Both the position numbers and the translations under genes were made by a program. A stretch of DNA of 64,000 nt from Burkholderia pyrrocinia (lineage in GTDB: Bacteria > Pseudomonadota > Gammaproteobacteria > Burkholderiales > Burkholderiaceae), in assembly GCF_022809715.1 (NCBI RefSeq), contig NZ_CP094459.1, forward strand, positions 744,001-808,000, in the 5' to 3' direction. Position 1 is the first letter of the stretch; each line of letters starts with the position of its first letter. The notes below the pieces were generated by a model. The model was not told the DNA's origin. It did not search any database and saw only the letters and a list, made by a program, of their open reading frames with translations. Shown here piece after piece: positions 9,721 to 18,471 of this stretch.

Positions 9721-10626
9721 TCAGGACGCCGTGTCGTCGTCTTCGTTCGACGCGTGTTCGTTCCAGTGCAGCTTCTTGCGCAGCGTCGCGTAGTAGCTAT
9801 AGCCGATCGGGTGCAGGAACGGCACCGTGTGCTTCGAGCGGCGTACCTCGATCGTGTCGTTCAGTTCGAGCGAGGTGAACGACTGCATGTCGAAGTTCAC
9901 GTTGACGTCGCGCCCGCCGACGATCTGGATCGCGATCTTGGATTCGTCGGGCAGCACGATCGGCCGGTTCGACAGCGCGTGCGGCGCGATCGGCACGAGC
10001 ACGATGCCCTGAAGCTGCGGATGGAGGATAGGGCCGGCCGACGACAGCGCGTACGCGGTCGAGCCCGTCGGCGTGGCGACGATCAGGCCGTCCGAACGCT
10101 GGTTGTACATGTACCGGCCGTCGACCGACGCGCGCAGCTCGACCATCCCGGAGAAGCCGCTGCGGTTCACGACGACGTCGTTGAACGCGAGCGCGTGGTA
10201 GATCGGTTCGCCGTCGCGCATGATCCTGGCCTCGAGCAGCGAGCGCTCCTCGCGCTCGAACTTGCCCGCCAGCATCACGGGGACGAGCGCGTGCATGTCG
10301 GCCGCCGCGATGTCCGTGATGAAGCCGAGCCGCCCGTGGTTGATCCCGATCAGCGGTGTCCGGTACGGCGCGAGCTGGCGGCCGATGCCGAGCATCGTGC
10401 CGTCGCCGCCCAGCACGACCGCCACGTCCGCACGCGCCCCGATTTCGGCCGGGGTGAGCGCCGGATAGCCGGTGATGCCGAACTCGCGCGCGGTATCGCC
10501 TTCGAAGACGACCTCGAAGCCCAGCTTCGCCAGGCTGGCAGCCAGTGTGGCGAGCGGCTCGGCGATGCCGGGCGTGTTGCTCCGGCCGACGAGCGCGACA
10601 GTATTGAACTGATTACCGGTTTTCAT
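9721..10626 (-). CDS. nadK: NAD kinase
   Basis: Phosphorylates NAD to NADP using ATP or polyphosphate, in the cytoplasm. The family GGDGT motif is seen in [11 protein letters not shown] (about residues 66-76), followed by the conserved NxGxLGF-type stretch ([11 protein letters not shown]) and the [11 protein letters not shown] nucleotide-binding segment. The start [15 protein letters not shown] at 10626 gives 301 aa, the family length. The frame continues 50 residues upstream but that part is Arg/Pro-rich and not NadK-like. It is the first gene of nadK-recN and diverges from hrcA with 131 bases between them. Confidence 0.96.
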   Translation of the reverse strand: MKTGNQFNTVALVGRSNTPGIAEPLATLAASLAKLGFEVVFEGDTAREFGITGYPALTPAEIGARADVAVVLGGDGTMLGIGRQLAPYRTPLIGINHGRLGFITDIAAADMHALVPVMLAGKFEREERSLLEARIMRDGEPIYHALAFNDVVVNRSGFSGMVELRASVDGRYMYNQRSDGLIVATPTGSTAYALSSAGPILHPQLQGIVLVPIAPHALSNRPIVLPDESKIAIQIVGGRDVNVNFDMQSFTSLELNDTIEVRRSKHTVPFLHPIGYSYYATLRKKLHWNEHASNEDDDTAS

Positions 10627-10757
10627 GCCGGCATTACACCATAGCTCGTTGACGAAAAGAACCGGCTGTGCGCGGACGGGGCCGGATCGTGCCGGCCCGC
10701 GCAACGGTGGCCGACGCCACTCGCCGCGGTCGCGCGGTTGCGCTAAAATTTTCCACC

Positions 10758-11780
10758 ATGCTAGATCCTCGCGCACGAACCCTCCTGAAAACCCTGATCG
10801 AACGGTATATCGCCGACGGTCAGCCAGTCGGATCGCGCACGTTGTCCCGTTATTCCGGGCTCGAGCTGAGCCCGGCGACGATCCGCAACGTGATGTCCGA
10901 CCTGGAGGAGCTCGGCCTCGTGTCGAGCCCGCACACGTCGGCCGGCCGCGTGCCGACGCCGCGCGGCTACCGGCTGTTCGTCGACACGATGCTGACGGTC
11001 GAGGCGCCGATCGACGCCGAGGCCGTCGCGCGGCAGGTGCAGAACACGCTGCAGGCCGGCGAGCCGCAGCAGCGGGTGGTGGCTGCCGCCGCGAGCGTGC
11101 TGTCGAACCTGTCGCAGTTCGCGGGCGTCGTGCTGACGCCGCGCCGCAGCCACGTGTTCAAGCAGATCGAGTTCATGCGCCTGTCGGACAAGCGCATCCT
11201 GCTGATCATCGTCACGCCCGAGGGCGACGTGCAGAACCGGATGCTCGCGACGCCGCGCGACTATTCGCCGTCGCAGCTGACCGAGGCGTCCAACTACATC
11301 AACGCGCATTTCGCCGGCCTGTCTTTCGATGAGGTGCGCCGCCGCCTGCGCGACGAGATCGACCAGTTGCGCGGCGACATGACCACGCTGATGCACGCGG
11401 CCGTGACGGCCAGTACCGAGGTGCCCGACACCGAGGACACCGTGCTGATTTCCGGCGAGCGCAACCTGCTCGAGGTGGCGGATCTTTCGTCCGACATGGC
11501 GCGGCTGCGCAAGCTGTTCGACGTGTTCGACCAAAAGACGGGCCTCCTGCAACTGCTCGACGTGTCGAGCCACGCCCAGGGCGTGCAGATCTTCATCGGC
11601 GGCGAATCGACGCTCGTGCCGATCGAGGAAATGAGCGTCGTCACCGCGCCTTACGAGGTGAACGGGCAGATCGTCGGCACGCTCGGCGTGATCGGCCCGA
11701 CCCGCATGGCGTACAACCGCGTGATACCGATCGTCGACATCACCGCGCGCCTGCTGTCGCTCACGCTGAGCCAGCAATAG
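10758..11780 (+). CDS. hrcA: Heat-inducible transcription repressor HrcA
   Basis: HrcA represses class I heat-shock genes by binding CIRCE inverted repeats and is kept active by GroEL. The N-terminal winged helix ([18 protein letters not shown], with the recognition section [16 protein letters not shown] near residue 45) and the conserved [12 protein letters not shown] motif are present. Total length is 340 aa, as expected. The ATG at 10758 is preceded by TAAAAT at 10744-10749 only 8 bases away and no Shine-Dalgarno sequence, so the message may be leaderless. The target CIRCE element (usually before groES) was not found in this window, not even ahead of grpE or dnaK. Confidence 0.95.
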   Translation: MLDPRARTLLKTLIERYIADGQPVGSRTLSRYSGLELSPATIRNVMSDLEELGLVSSPHTSAGRVPTPRGYRLFVDTMLTVEAPIDAEAVARQVQNTLQAGEPQQRVVAAAASVLSNLSQFAGVVLTPRRSHVFKQIEFMRLSDKRILLIIVTPEGDVQNRMLATPRDYSPSQLTEASNYINAHFAGLSFDEVRRRLRDEIDQLRGDMTTLMHAAVTASTEVPDTEDTVLISGERNLLEVADLSSDMARLRKLFDVFDQKTGLLQLLDVSSHAQGVQIFIGGESTLVPIEEMSVVTAPYEVNGQIVGTLGVIGPTRMAYNRVIPIVDITARLLSLTLSQQ

Positions 11781-11868
11781 CCAGCGGTAACCAGCCCGAT
11801 CCCGCCCCGTCATCGTGCCGCGGCGCCGCCTGCGCCGACAGTCGGCCGAACGGCACGGGGCGGCCCGC

Positions 11869-11874
11869 TATAAT
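11869..11874 (+). promoter_or_regulatory. Candidate -10 element for hemH
   Basis: A perfect TATAAT lies 41 bases before the hemH start codon. The matching -35 position (around 11846, CCGAAC) is poor, so this is only a partial promoter match. Confidence 0.4.
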
Positions 11875-11915
11875 TGAGAGCCGTCCGGTCCCGTGCCCCG
11901 AGCACGTTCTTGCCC

Positions 11916-12980
11916 ATGCGTTTCGATCTTGAGCCGCCTTCGAGCACCGCGGCCGCCCATCGCATCGGCGTGCTGCTGATCAATCTCGGCACGCCCGACG
12001 CCCCCACGCCGCGCGCGGTGCGGCGCTATCTGGCCGAATTCCTGTCGGATCCGCGGGTCGTCGAAATCCCGCAGGCCGTCTGGCAGGTGCTGCTGCGCAC
12101 GCTGATCCTGCCGCTGCGCGGCCGCGCGTCCGCGAAGAAATACGCGGCCGTGTGGATGCCCGAGGGCTCGCCGCTGCGCGTGCACACCGAGCGCCAGACC
12201 GACGGCGTGCGGCATCTGCTCGTGTCGAACGGCTATCACGTGCTGGTCGATTACGCGATGCGCTACGGCAGCCCGAACATTGCGCACGCGCTCGCGCAGT
12301 TCAAGCGCTCGGGCGTCGAGCGCGTGCTGCTGATGCCGATGTATCCGCAATACTCGGCATCGACCACGGCCACCGCGTTCGATGCCGCATTCGGCGCGCT
12401 CGCGCGCATGCGCAACCAGCCGGAGGTGCGCACGGTGCGGCACTACGCCGACCATCCGGCCTATATCCACGCGCTTGCCGAACAGGTGCGCCAGTACTGG
12501 GCGCAGCACGGCCGGCCCGACTTCGCGGCCGGCGACAAGCTCGTGCTGAGCTTTCACGGCGTGCCGAAGCGCACGCTCGACCTCGGCGACCCTTATCACG
12601 ACCAGTGCCAGCAGACGGGCGCGCTGCTGATGGCCGCGCTCGGGCTGTCGACGACCGAATGCCGCGTCACCTTCCAGTCGCGCTTCGGCAAGGCCGAATG
12701 GCTGCAGCCTTATACGGCGCCGACGCTGCGCGAGTTCGGCGAGGCCGGCGTGCGGCGGGCCGACGTGTTCTGCCCCGGCTTCACGGCCGATTGCCTGGAG
12801 ACGATCGAGGAGATCGGCATGGAAGTGCGCGACGAATTCCTCGCCGGCGGCGGCAAGGCATTCCACCGCATTCCGTGCCTGAACGGCGCGCCCGCGTGGC
12901 TCGGCGCGATCGGCGAGATCGTCGCCGAGAACCTGCAGGGCTGGCCCGTCAGGGCCGCGCAGCCCGAAACGGTGAGCTGA
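11916..12980 (+). CDS. hemH: Ferrochelatase
   Basis: Inserts ferrous iron into protoporphyrin IX, the last step of haem synthesis. The N-terminal family signature [13 protein letters not shown] is at about residues 17-29. The metal-site His is in LSFHGVPKR and the catalytic Glu region is [15 protein letters not shown], both intact. Start [10 protein letters not shown] at 11916 gives 354 aa, slightly longer than E. coli HemH, as in other beta-proteobacteria. It sits between hrcA and the Hsp15-like gene in one orientation, a position that hints at co-control with stress genes, but the gaps (135 and 84 bases) allow separate promoters. Confidence 0.96.
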   Translation: MRFDLEPPSSTAAAHRIGVLLINLGTPDAPTPRAVRRYLAEFLSDPRVVEIPQAVWQVLLRTLILPLRGRASAKKYAAVWMPEGSPLRVHTERQTDGVRHLLVSNGYHVLVDYAMRYGSPNIAHALAQFKRSGVERVLLMPMYPQYSASTTATAFDAAFGALARMRNQPEVRTVRHYADHPAYIHALAEQVRQYWAQHGRPDFAAGDKLVLSFHGVPKRTLDLGDPYHDQCQQTGALLMAALGLSTTECRVTFQSRFGKAEWLQPYTAPTLREFGEAGVRRADVFCPGFTADCLETIEEIGMEVRDEFLAGGGKAFHRIPCLNGAPAWLGAIGEIVAENLQGWPVRAAQPETVS

Positions 12981-13014
12981 CATGGAACGAATCGCTCGCT
13001 CGCTTCATTCGCTG

Positions 13015-13047
13015 CGCCCTGGGGAGGCGGTTGGCCTCCTTGGGGCG
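13015..13047 (+). repeat. Imperfect hairpin before the Hsp15-like gene
   Basis: GGAGGC at 13023-13028 and GCCTCC at 13034-13039 form a perfect 6-bp stem with a GGTTG loop. An outer CGCCC/GGGCG pair extends it. It ends 18 bases before the ATG at 13065 and lacks a T-run. It could affect translation of the following gene. Confidence 0.4.
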
Positions 13048-13064
13048 GCCCGGCGGAGGCCGAC

Positions 13065-13472
13065 ATGAACTACAAGATTTCCACGGAACCGGGCGCGAAG
13101 CTGCGCATCGACAAATGGCTGTGGGCGGCCCGGTTCTTCAAGACGCGCTCGCTCGCGACCGATGCAGTCGACAAGGGGCACGTGAAGATCGGCGGCGCGG
13201 CGGTCAAGCCGGCAAAGGAGGTGCGCGTCGGCGACGAGGTCGAGATTGCGATCGACGGCATCGTCTGGCACATTGCCGTGCTGGGCGTGTGCGACGTGCG
13301 CGGGCCCGCGAGCGTCGCGCAGACGCTTTACGTGGAAACGGAAGCGGGGCGAGCCGCGCGGCTCGCCGAACTGGAGCGGCGCCGCACGTATCGCGAGCCG
13401 GCGGCCGAACTGCACGGCCGGCCGACGAAGCGCGACCGGCGCATCATCGACAGATTTTCTGGTGGGAGCTGA
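13065..13472 (+). CDS. hslR: S4-domain RNA-binding heat-shock protein (Hsp15 family)
   Basis: Small basic protein of the Hsp15 family. E. coli HslR binds 50S subunits carrying a stranded nascent chain and helps recycle them. The S4 RNA-binding fold covers about residues 14-75 (LRIDKWLWAARFFKTRSLA, then VKPAKEVRVGDEVEI), followed by a basic tail (RPTKRDRRIIDRF). 135 aa matches the family. The GGAGG Shine-Dalgarno at 13054-13058 supports the ATG at 13065. Its 3' end overlaps by 29 bases a possible small gene on the other strand. Confidence 0.9.
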   Translation: MNYKISTEPGAKLRIDKWLWAARFFKTRSLATDAVDKGHVKIGGAAVKPAKEVRVGDEVEIAIDGIVWHIAVLGVCDVRGPASVAQTLYVETEAGRAARLAELERRRTYREPAAELHGRPTKRDRRIIDRFSGGS

Positions 13473-13605
13473 ACATCTGGTCGAAGGTCGCCCGCGCGCT
13501 TCCGTATTCGGTCGTGCGGTCGGTAACGGCTCCCGACAGGCAGATGGTGGTGGTGCCGGCAATGAGTACCAGCGCGACCACCGATATCGCAAAGGTCAGT
13601 TTCAC
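13444..13605 (-). CDS. Possible 53-aa membrane or exported peptide (GTG start)
   Basis: A short frame starting with GTG at 13605 is preceded by a strong Shine-Dalgarno sequence (GAGGGGAG, 4 bases spacer). The product begins VKLTFAISVVALVLIAGTTT, a lysine followed by a hydrophobic stretch like a signal peptide or single membrane span, then a polar tail of about 28 residues with two late cysteine-type positions absent except Cys22 and Cys52. I do not recognise it. It overlaps the 3' end of the Hsp15-like gene by 29 bases tail to tail. Support is the ribosome-binding site and the hydrophobic N-terminus only. Confidence 0.5.
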   Translation of the reverse strand: MKLTFAISVVALVLIAGTTTICLSGAVTDRTTEYGSARATFDQMFSSHQKICR

Positions 13606-13964
13606 GGTACTCCCCTCGAGAAGAAGGGTGAAAACGGCGCCAGGTGGATTGGATGTAAGGCGACGGTCAGCTAGGGTAAACACGCTTTTCCGGCGCTTGA
13701 CTGGAGTGTAGTGCAGCCGCGCTGTGCCGAGCTAGTACTTGCCTGGTAAGCGTTGTTACAGCCCGTTTCGCCCGGTCTGGCGAACTCTGCGGGGAATGCA
13801 CCGGCGAGACGCGCGGTTGTTTCGCGGCATTGGAGAATGCCGGCGAATAACCCTCTTGAAATCGCAGTTTTCACCCTTATTTGCACCAACGATGTGCGGT
13901 GCCGCCGGGTATACGATCCGGCGGTTGCCGATTTGGCTTCAACCTCTAATCGACTTTCAGCGAC
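13606..13964. other. Intergenic region upstream of grpE
   Basis: 359 bases between the small minus-strand frame and grpE. The only clear element is the sigma-32-type promoter at 13855-13882. The remaining part shows no convincing gene, no CIRCE repeat and no terminator. Confidence 0.5.
13855..13882 (+). promoter_or_regulatory. Candidate sigma-32 heat-shock promoter for grpE
   Basis: CTTGAAA at 13855-13861 is a perfect sigma-32 -35 box. After a 12-base spacer comes CCCTTATTT at 13874-13882, close to the -10 consensus CCCCATNT. It is 82 bases upstream of the grpE ATG. This is a consensus match by eye. Confidence 0.7.
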
Positions 13965-14510
13965 ATGGAAAACACGCAAGAGAACCCGTCTACCCAATCG
14001 GCCGAAGACATCGGCAGCGAGAAGCAGGCGGCGCAAGGCGCCGCTCCCGCCGCCGAAGCAGCCGACGCGGCGCTCGCGGAGGCTCAAGCCAAGGTCGCCG
14101 AGCTGCAGGAGAGCTTCCTGCGGGCGAAGGCCGAGACCGAGAACGTGCGCCGCCGCGCGCAGGACGACGTCTCGAAGGCGCACAAGTTCGCGATCGAGAG
14201 CTTCGCGGAACACCTGCTGCCCGTGCTGGACAGCCTGGAAGCGGCCGTCAGCGACACGTCCGGCGACATCGCGAAGGTGCGCGAAGGCGTCGAACTGACG
14301 CTGCGCCAGCTGACGAGCGCGCTCGAGAAGGGCCGCGTCGTCGCGATCAACCCGGTCGGCGAGAAGTTCGATCCGCACCAGCACCAGGCGATTTCGATGG
14401 TGCCGGCCGAGCAGGAGCCGAACACCGTCGTCACGGTGCTGCAAAAGGGCTATACGATCGCCGACCGCGTGCTGCGTCCGGCGCTCGTCACCGTCGCGCA
14501 GCCGAAGTAA
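13965..14510 (+). CDS. grpE: Nucleotide exchange factor GrpE
   Basis: Releases ADP from DnaK, setting the speed of the chaperone cycle. The acidic, disordered N-terminus (about residues 1-35) is followed by the long dimerising helix ([20 protein letters not shown], with [15 protein letters not shown]) and the C-terminal beta domain containing the signature [15 protein letters not shown]. 181 aa is normal. It is the first gene of the DnaK chaperone block and is preceded by a sigma-32-type promoter. A thioredoxin-like gene starts 10 bases after it, separating it from dnaK. Confidence 0.97.
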   Translation: MENTQENPSTQSAEDIGSEKQAAQGAAPAAEAADAALAEAQAKVAELQESFLRAKAETENVRRRAQDDVSKAHKFAIESFAEHLLPVLDSLEAAVSDTSGDIAKVREGVELTLRQLTSALEKGRVVAINPVGEKFDPHQHQAISMVPAEQEPNTVVTVLQKGYTIADRVLRPALVTVAQPK

Positions 14511-14520
14511 GGCCGTCGCG

Positions 14521-14976
14521 ATGGTTCCCGCCGGCGTCGATCCGGCCGCGTTCGACGCGTTCGACATGCAGGCGCTGGCCGCCGACACGTTCGACGCGGG
14601 GATCGAAGGCGCCGGCGACGCGCTCGCGGTGGTGTTCTTCTGGGGCGTCGACTGCTTCAACTGCGAGATCGCGAAGAAGGCGATGCTCGCCCAGCCGGAC
14701 GCGATCCGCGCGCTGGACCTGAAGTGGTTCCATTGCAACGTGTACGAACACCATCAGCTCGGGCGCCGCTTCGGGCTGCACGGCGTGCCGACGTGGTTCT
14801 TCTTCCACCGCGGCAAGCGTCTCGGCCGCGCGACGGGCTGGCATGGCCTCGCGCAGTTCCAGGCGGCCGTTTCGGCGGCGCGCGCGAAGATCGCGGCGGC
14901 AAGCCGTGAATCGGCTGGCGGCGATCCGGCGGCCGGCGATCCGGCGGCCGGCGATCCGGTAGCCCGTGGCGATTGA
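14521..14976 (+). CDS. Thioredoxin-like protein
   Basis: Cytoplasmic thioredoxin-fold protein of 151 aa with no signal peptide. The redox motif is CFNC (about residues 44-47, in FFWGVDCFNCEIAKKA), followed by the cis-Pro region (GVPTWFFFHRGKRLGRATGW) of thioredoxins. The C-terminal tail carries three copies of GDPAA encoded by an in-frame 15-bp repeat at 14920-14964. The gene lies 10 bases downstream of grpE and before dnaK, so it is likely heat-induced by read-through from the grpE promoter; whether it helps redox control of chaperones is inference. Confidence 0.85.
   Translation: MVPAGVDPAAFDAFDMQALAADTFDAGIEGAGDALAVVFFWGVDCFNCEIAKKAMLAQPDAIRALDLKWFHCNVYEHHQLGRRFGLHGVPTWFFFHRGKRLGRATGWHGLAQFQAAVSAARAKIAAASRESAGGDPAAGDPAAGDPVARGD
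14920..14964 (+). repeat. 15-bp in-frame tandem repeat, three copies
   Basis: The unit GGCGATCCGGCGGCC occurs at 14920-14934 and 14935-14949, and with two changes at 14950-14964. It encodes repeated Gly-Asp-Pro-Ala-Ala at the end of the thioredoxin-like protein. Being a multiple of three, copy-number change would lengthen the tail without frameshift. Confidence 0.85.
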
Positions 14977-15007
14977 AAAAATTTAATATCCGCATCGCCT
15001 GTCGGGT

Positions 15008-15035
15008 CTTGAAAACGGACCGGACGGACGCATTT
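15008..15035 (+). promoter_or_regulatory. Candidate sigma-32 heat-shock promoter for dnaK
   Basis: CTTGAAA at 15008-15014 and, 13 bases later, ACGCATTT at 15028-15035 (6 of 8 positions of CCCCATNT, counting N). It lies 88 bases before the dnaK ATG, giving dnaK its own heat-shock start besides the one before grpE. Confidence 0.65.
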
Positions 15036-15122
15036 CGGAAACAGAGTTGAATTCTGGCGCGCGAAACCGCCAAAAAAGGCAGGGTTTCGTGCAGCAAACA
15101 GGCATTTCTGGAGATTAGGAAA

Positions 15123-17075
15123 ATGGGAAAGATCATCGGTATTGACCTCGGCACCACGAACTCGTGCGTCGCCATCATGGAAGGCAACCAGGTCAAGGTC
15201 ATCGAGAACTCGGAAGGCACGCGCACCACGCCGTCGATCATCGCGTACATGGACGACAACGAAGTGCTCGTCGGCGCGCCGGCCAAGCGTCAGTCGGTGA
15301 CCAACCCGAAGAACACGCTGTTCGCGGTGAAGCGCCTGATCGGCCGCCGCTTCGAAGAGAAGGAAGTCCAGAAGGACATCGGCCTGATGCCGTACACCAT
15401 CATCAAGGCCGACAACGGCGATGCATGGGTCGAGGCACATGGCGAAAAGCTCGCGCCGCCGCAGGTTTCGGCGGAAGTGCTGCGCAAGATGAAGAAGACG
15501 GCCGAAGACTACCTCGGCGAGCCGGTCACGGAAGCCGTGATCACGGTGCCGGCTTACTTCAACGACAGCCAGCGCCAGGCGACCAAGGACGCCGGCCGCA
15601 TCGCGGGCCTCGAAGTCAAGCGGATCATCAACGAGCCGACGGCAGCCGCGCTCGCGTTCGGCCTCGACAAGGCAGAGAAGGGCGACCGCAAGATCGCCGT
15701 GTATGACCTCGGCGGCGGCACGTTCGACGTGTCGATCATCGAGATCGCGGACGTCGACGGCGAAATGCAGTTCGAAGTGCTGTCGACCAACGGCGATACG
15801 TTCCTCGGCGGCGAAGACTTCGACCAGCGCATCATCGATTACATCATCGGCGAGTTCAAGAAGGAGCAGGGCGTCGACCTGTCGAAGGACGTGCTCGCGC
15901 TGCAACGCCTGAAGGAAGCCGCCGAAAAGGCGAAGATCGAGCTGTCGTCGAGCCAGCAGACCGAAATCAACCTGCCGTACATCACGGCGGACGCGTCGGG
16001 CCCGAAGCACTTGAACCTGAAGATCACCCGCGCGAAGCTGGAAGCGCTGGTGGAAGACCTCGTCGAGCGCACGATCGAACCGTGCCGCATCGCGATCAAG
16101 GACGCGGGCGTCAAGGTGTCGGACATCGACGACGTGATCCTGGTCGGCGGCCAGACCCGCATGCCGAAGGTCATGGAGAAGGTGAAGGAGTTCTTCGGCA
16201 AGGATCCGCGCCGTGACGTGAACCCGGACGAAGCCGTCGCGGTTGGCGCGGCGATCCAGGGCCAGGTCCTGTCGGGCGACCGCAAGGACGTGCTGCTGCT
16301 CGACGTGACCCCGCTGTCGCTCGGCATCGAGACGCTCGGTGGCGTGATGACGAAGATGATCAGCAAGAACACGACGATCCCGACGAAGCACGCGCAGGTG
16401 TATTCGACGGCGGACGACAACCAGGGCGCCGTGACGATCAAGGTGTTCCAGGGCGAACGCGAAATGGCGGCAGGCAACAAGCTGCTCGGCGAGTTCAACC
16501 TCGAAGGCATCCCGCCGGCACCGCGCGGCGTGCCGCAGATCGAAGTGACCTTCGACATCGACGCGAACGGCATCCTGCACGTCGGCGCGAAGGACAAGGC
16601 GACCGGCAAGGAAAACAAGATCACGATCAAGGCCAACTCGGGTCTGTCCGAGGCTGAAATCGACCAGATGATCAAGGACGCGGAAGCGAACGCAGCGGAA
16701 GACCACAAGCTGCGCGAGCTGGCCGATTCGCGCAACCAGGGCGACGCACTGGTCCACAGCACGAAGAAGGCGCTCGCCGAGTACGGCGACAAGCTGGACG
16801 CGGGCGAGAAGGAAGCGATCGAAGCGTCGCTGAAGTCGCTCGAGGAAGTGCTGAAGGACACGTCGGCCGACAAGGCGGCGATCGACGCGAAGGTCGAGGA
16901 ACTCGGCAAGGTTTCGCAGAAGCTCGGCGAGAAGATGTACGCCGACATGCAGGCCCAGCAGGCGGGTGCCGCCGGCGCGGCGGGTGCAGCGGAAGGCGCG
17001 GCCCACGCGGGTGGCGCGCAGCAGGCTGCCGACGACGTCGTCGACGCCGAGTTCAAGGAAGTGAAGAAGGACTAA
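15123..17075 (+). CDS. dnaK: Molecular chaperone DnaK (Hsp70)
   Basis: ATP-driven Hsp70 chaperone that binds exposed hydrophobic segments of unfolded proteins. The actin-like ATPase domain (about residues 1-385) opens with [17 protein letters not shown] and contains phosphate motif [11 protein letters not shown]. The substrate-binding domain starts around [17 protein letters not shown], and the helical lid ends in the Ala/Gly-rich linker and conserved acidic tail ([14 protein letters not shown]). 650 aa is the expected length. TTAGGA 5 bases upstream serves as ribosome-binding site. It lies between the thioredoxin-like gene and dnaJ. Confidence 0.99.
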   Translation: MGKIIGIDLGTTNSCVAIMEGNQVKVIENSEGTRTTPSIIAYMDDNEVLVGAPAKRQSVTNPKNTLFAVKRLIGRRFEEKEVQKDIGLMPYTIIKADNGDAWVEAHGEKLAPPQVSAEVLRKMKKTAEDYLGEPVTEAVITVPAYFNDSQRQATKDAGRIAGLEVKRIINEPTAAALAFGLDKAEKGDRKIAVYDLGGGTFDVSIIEIADVDGEMQFEVLSTNGDTFLGGEDFDQRIIDYIIGEFKKEQGVDLSKDVLALQRLKEAAEKAKIELSSSQQTEINLPYITADASGPKHLNLKITRAKLEALVEDLVERTIEPCRIAIKDAGVKVSDIDDVILVGGQTRMPKVMEKVKEFFGKDPRRDVNPDEAVAVGAAIQGQVLSGDRKDVLLLDVTPLSLGIETLGGVMTKMISKNTTIPTKHAQVYSTADDNQGAVTIKVFQGEREMAAGNKLLGEFNLEGIPPAPRGVPQIEVTFDIDANGILHVGAKDKATGKENKITIKANSGLSEAEIDQMIKDAEANAAEDHKLRELADSRNQGDALVHSTKKALAEYGDKLDAGEKEAIEASLKSLEEVLKDTSADKAAIDAKVEELGKVSQKLGEKMYADMQAQQAGAAGAAGAAEGAAHAGGAQQAADDVVDAEFKEVKKD

Positions 17076-17097
17076 GCCGGGTTGCAACGGCACCGCA

Positions 17098-17123
17098 CGC
17101 CGCGCGCTCGAACGCGCGCGGCG
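17098..17123 (+). other. 10-bp GC hairpin after dnaK
   Basis: CGCCGCGCGC at 17098-17107 pairs perfectly with 17114-17123 around a TCGAAC loop, 22 bases after the dnaK stop. No T-run follows. It may stabilise the dnaK message or reduce read-through into dnaJ, which starts 256 bases after dnaK. Apart from this I see no gene in 17076-17330. Confidence 0.5.
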
Positions 17124-17330
17124 CGGCTGACAAGCGGTCTGTCTTTCCTTCCGGATGGCCGGATCGACTCCACGCCTGGCGGGCTTCGCGGCCCTCCGGG
17201 CACATTTGTTTTTTGGCGGGTGCTGCGCGAGCCGTCCGCGGACGGGCGCAGCGCCAGACGAGTCGAGAGACTTTACTGCGGGCGAAAGGAGCCGCCGCGT
17301 GCGCGATGCGTGGCGGCACAGTGAATCGAT

Positions 17331-18467
17331 ATGGCGAAACGGGATTACTACGAGGTTCTGGGCGTCGCGAAGAATGCGGGCGACGACGAAATCAAGAAGG
17401 CATATCGCAAGCTTGCGATGAAGTATCACCCTGACCGCAATCCGGACAGCAAGGATGCGGAAGAGCATTTCAAGGAGGTGAAGGAGGCCTATGAAATGCT
17501 GTCGGACAGCCAGAAGCGGGCCGCGTACGACCAGTACGGCCACGCGGGCGTCGATCCGAACATGGGCGGTGCGGGCGCACAGGGCTTCGGCGGCTTCGCG
17601 GATGCATTCGGCGACATCTTCGGCGATATCTTCGGCCAGGCCGCGGGCGGCGCCGCGCGCGGCGGCCGCGGCGGCCCGCAGGTGTACCGCGGCGCCGACC
17701 TGCGCTACAGCATGGAAATCACGCTCGAGCAGGCCGCGCACGGCTACGACACGCAGATCCGCGTGCCGAGCTGGGTGTCGTGCGAGGTCTGTCACGGGTC
17801 GGGCGCGAAGCCCGGCACGAAGCCGGAAACCTGCCCGACCTGTCACGGCCAGGGCACGGTGCGCATGTCGCAGGGCTTCTTCAGCATCCAGCAGACCTGC
17901 CCGAAGTGCCATGGCACGGGCACCTATATCCCTGAGCCGTGCGTGCACTGCCACGGGTCGGGCAAGGTGAAGGAAACCAAGACGCTCGAAGTGAAGATCC
18001 CGGCCGGGATCGACGACGGGATGCGGATCCGCTCGGCCGGCAACGGCGAGCCGGGCATCAACGGCGGGCCGCCGGGCGACCTGTACGTCGAGATCCACAT
18101 CAAGCCGCACTCGGTGTTCGAGCGCGACGGCGACGATCTCCACTGCCAGATGCCGATCCCGTTTACGACCGCCGCGCTCGGCGGCGAGATCGAGGTGCCG
18201 ACGCTGGCCGGCCGTGCGTCGTTCCCGGTGCCGGAAGGCACGCAGTCGGGCAAGACGTTCCGCCTGCGCGGCAAGGGCATCAAGGGGCTGCGTTCGAGCA
18301 TCGCGGGCGATCTGTACGTGCACGTGCAGGTCGAGACGCCCGTGAAGCTGACCGACCAACAGCGCGACCTGCTCAAGCAGTTCGAGAAGTCGCTGGCCGA
18401 GGGCGGCGCGCGTCACAGCCCGCAGAGCAAGAGCTGGTTCGACCGTGTGAAGAGCTTCTTCGAGTAA
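17331..18467 (+). CDS. dnaJ: Chaperone co-factor DnaJ (Hsp40)
   Basis: Delivers unfolded proteins to DnaK and stimulates its ATPase. The J domain (about residues 1-70) contains the essential HPD in [10 protein letters not shown] Gly/Phe-rich linker follows ([20 protein letters not shown]). The zinc-binding domain has all four CxxCxGxG repeats: [24 protein letters not shown] and CVHCHGSG. The C-terminal substrate domains are complete. 378 aa is typical. pabB starts 4 bases after its stop, an odd neighbour for a chaperone but common in this group. Confidence 0.98.
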   Translation: MAKRDYYEVLGVAKNAGDDEIKKAYRKLAMKYHPDRNPDSKDAEEHFKEVKEAYEMLSDSQKRAAYDQYGHAGVDPNMGGAGAQGFGGFADAFGDIFGDIFGQAAGGAARGGRGGPQVYRGADLRYSMEITLEQAAHGYDTQIRVPSWVSCEVCHGSGAKPGTKPETCPTCHGQGTVRMSQGFFSIQQTCPKCHGTGTYIPEPCVHCHGSGKVKETKTLEVKIPAGIDDGMRIRSAGNGEPGINGGPPGDLYVEIHIKPHSVFERDGDDLHCQMPIPFTTAALGGEIEVPTLAGRASFPVPEGTQSGKTFRLRGKGIKGLRSSIAGDLYVHVQVETPVKLTDQQRDLLKQFEKSLAEGGARHSPQSKSWFDRVKSFFE

Positions 18468-18471
18468 CGGC

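Noticed and set aside
15008..15122. CIRCE element for HrcA
   Set aside because: No TTAGCACTC-N9-GAGTGCTAA or close variant before dnaK, grpE or elsewhere checked; only sigma-32-like boxes are present.
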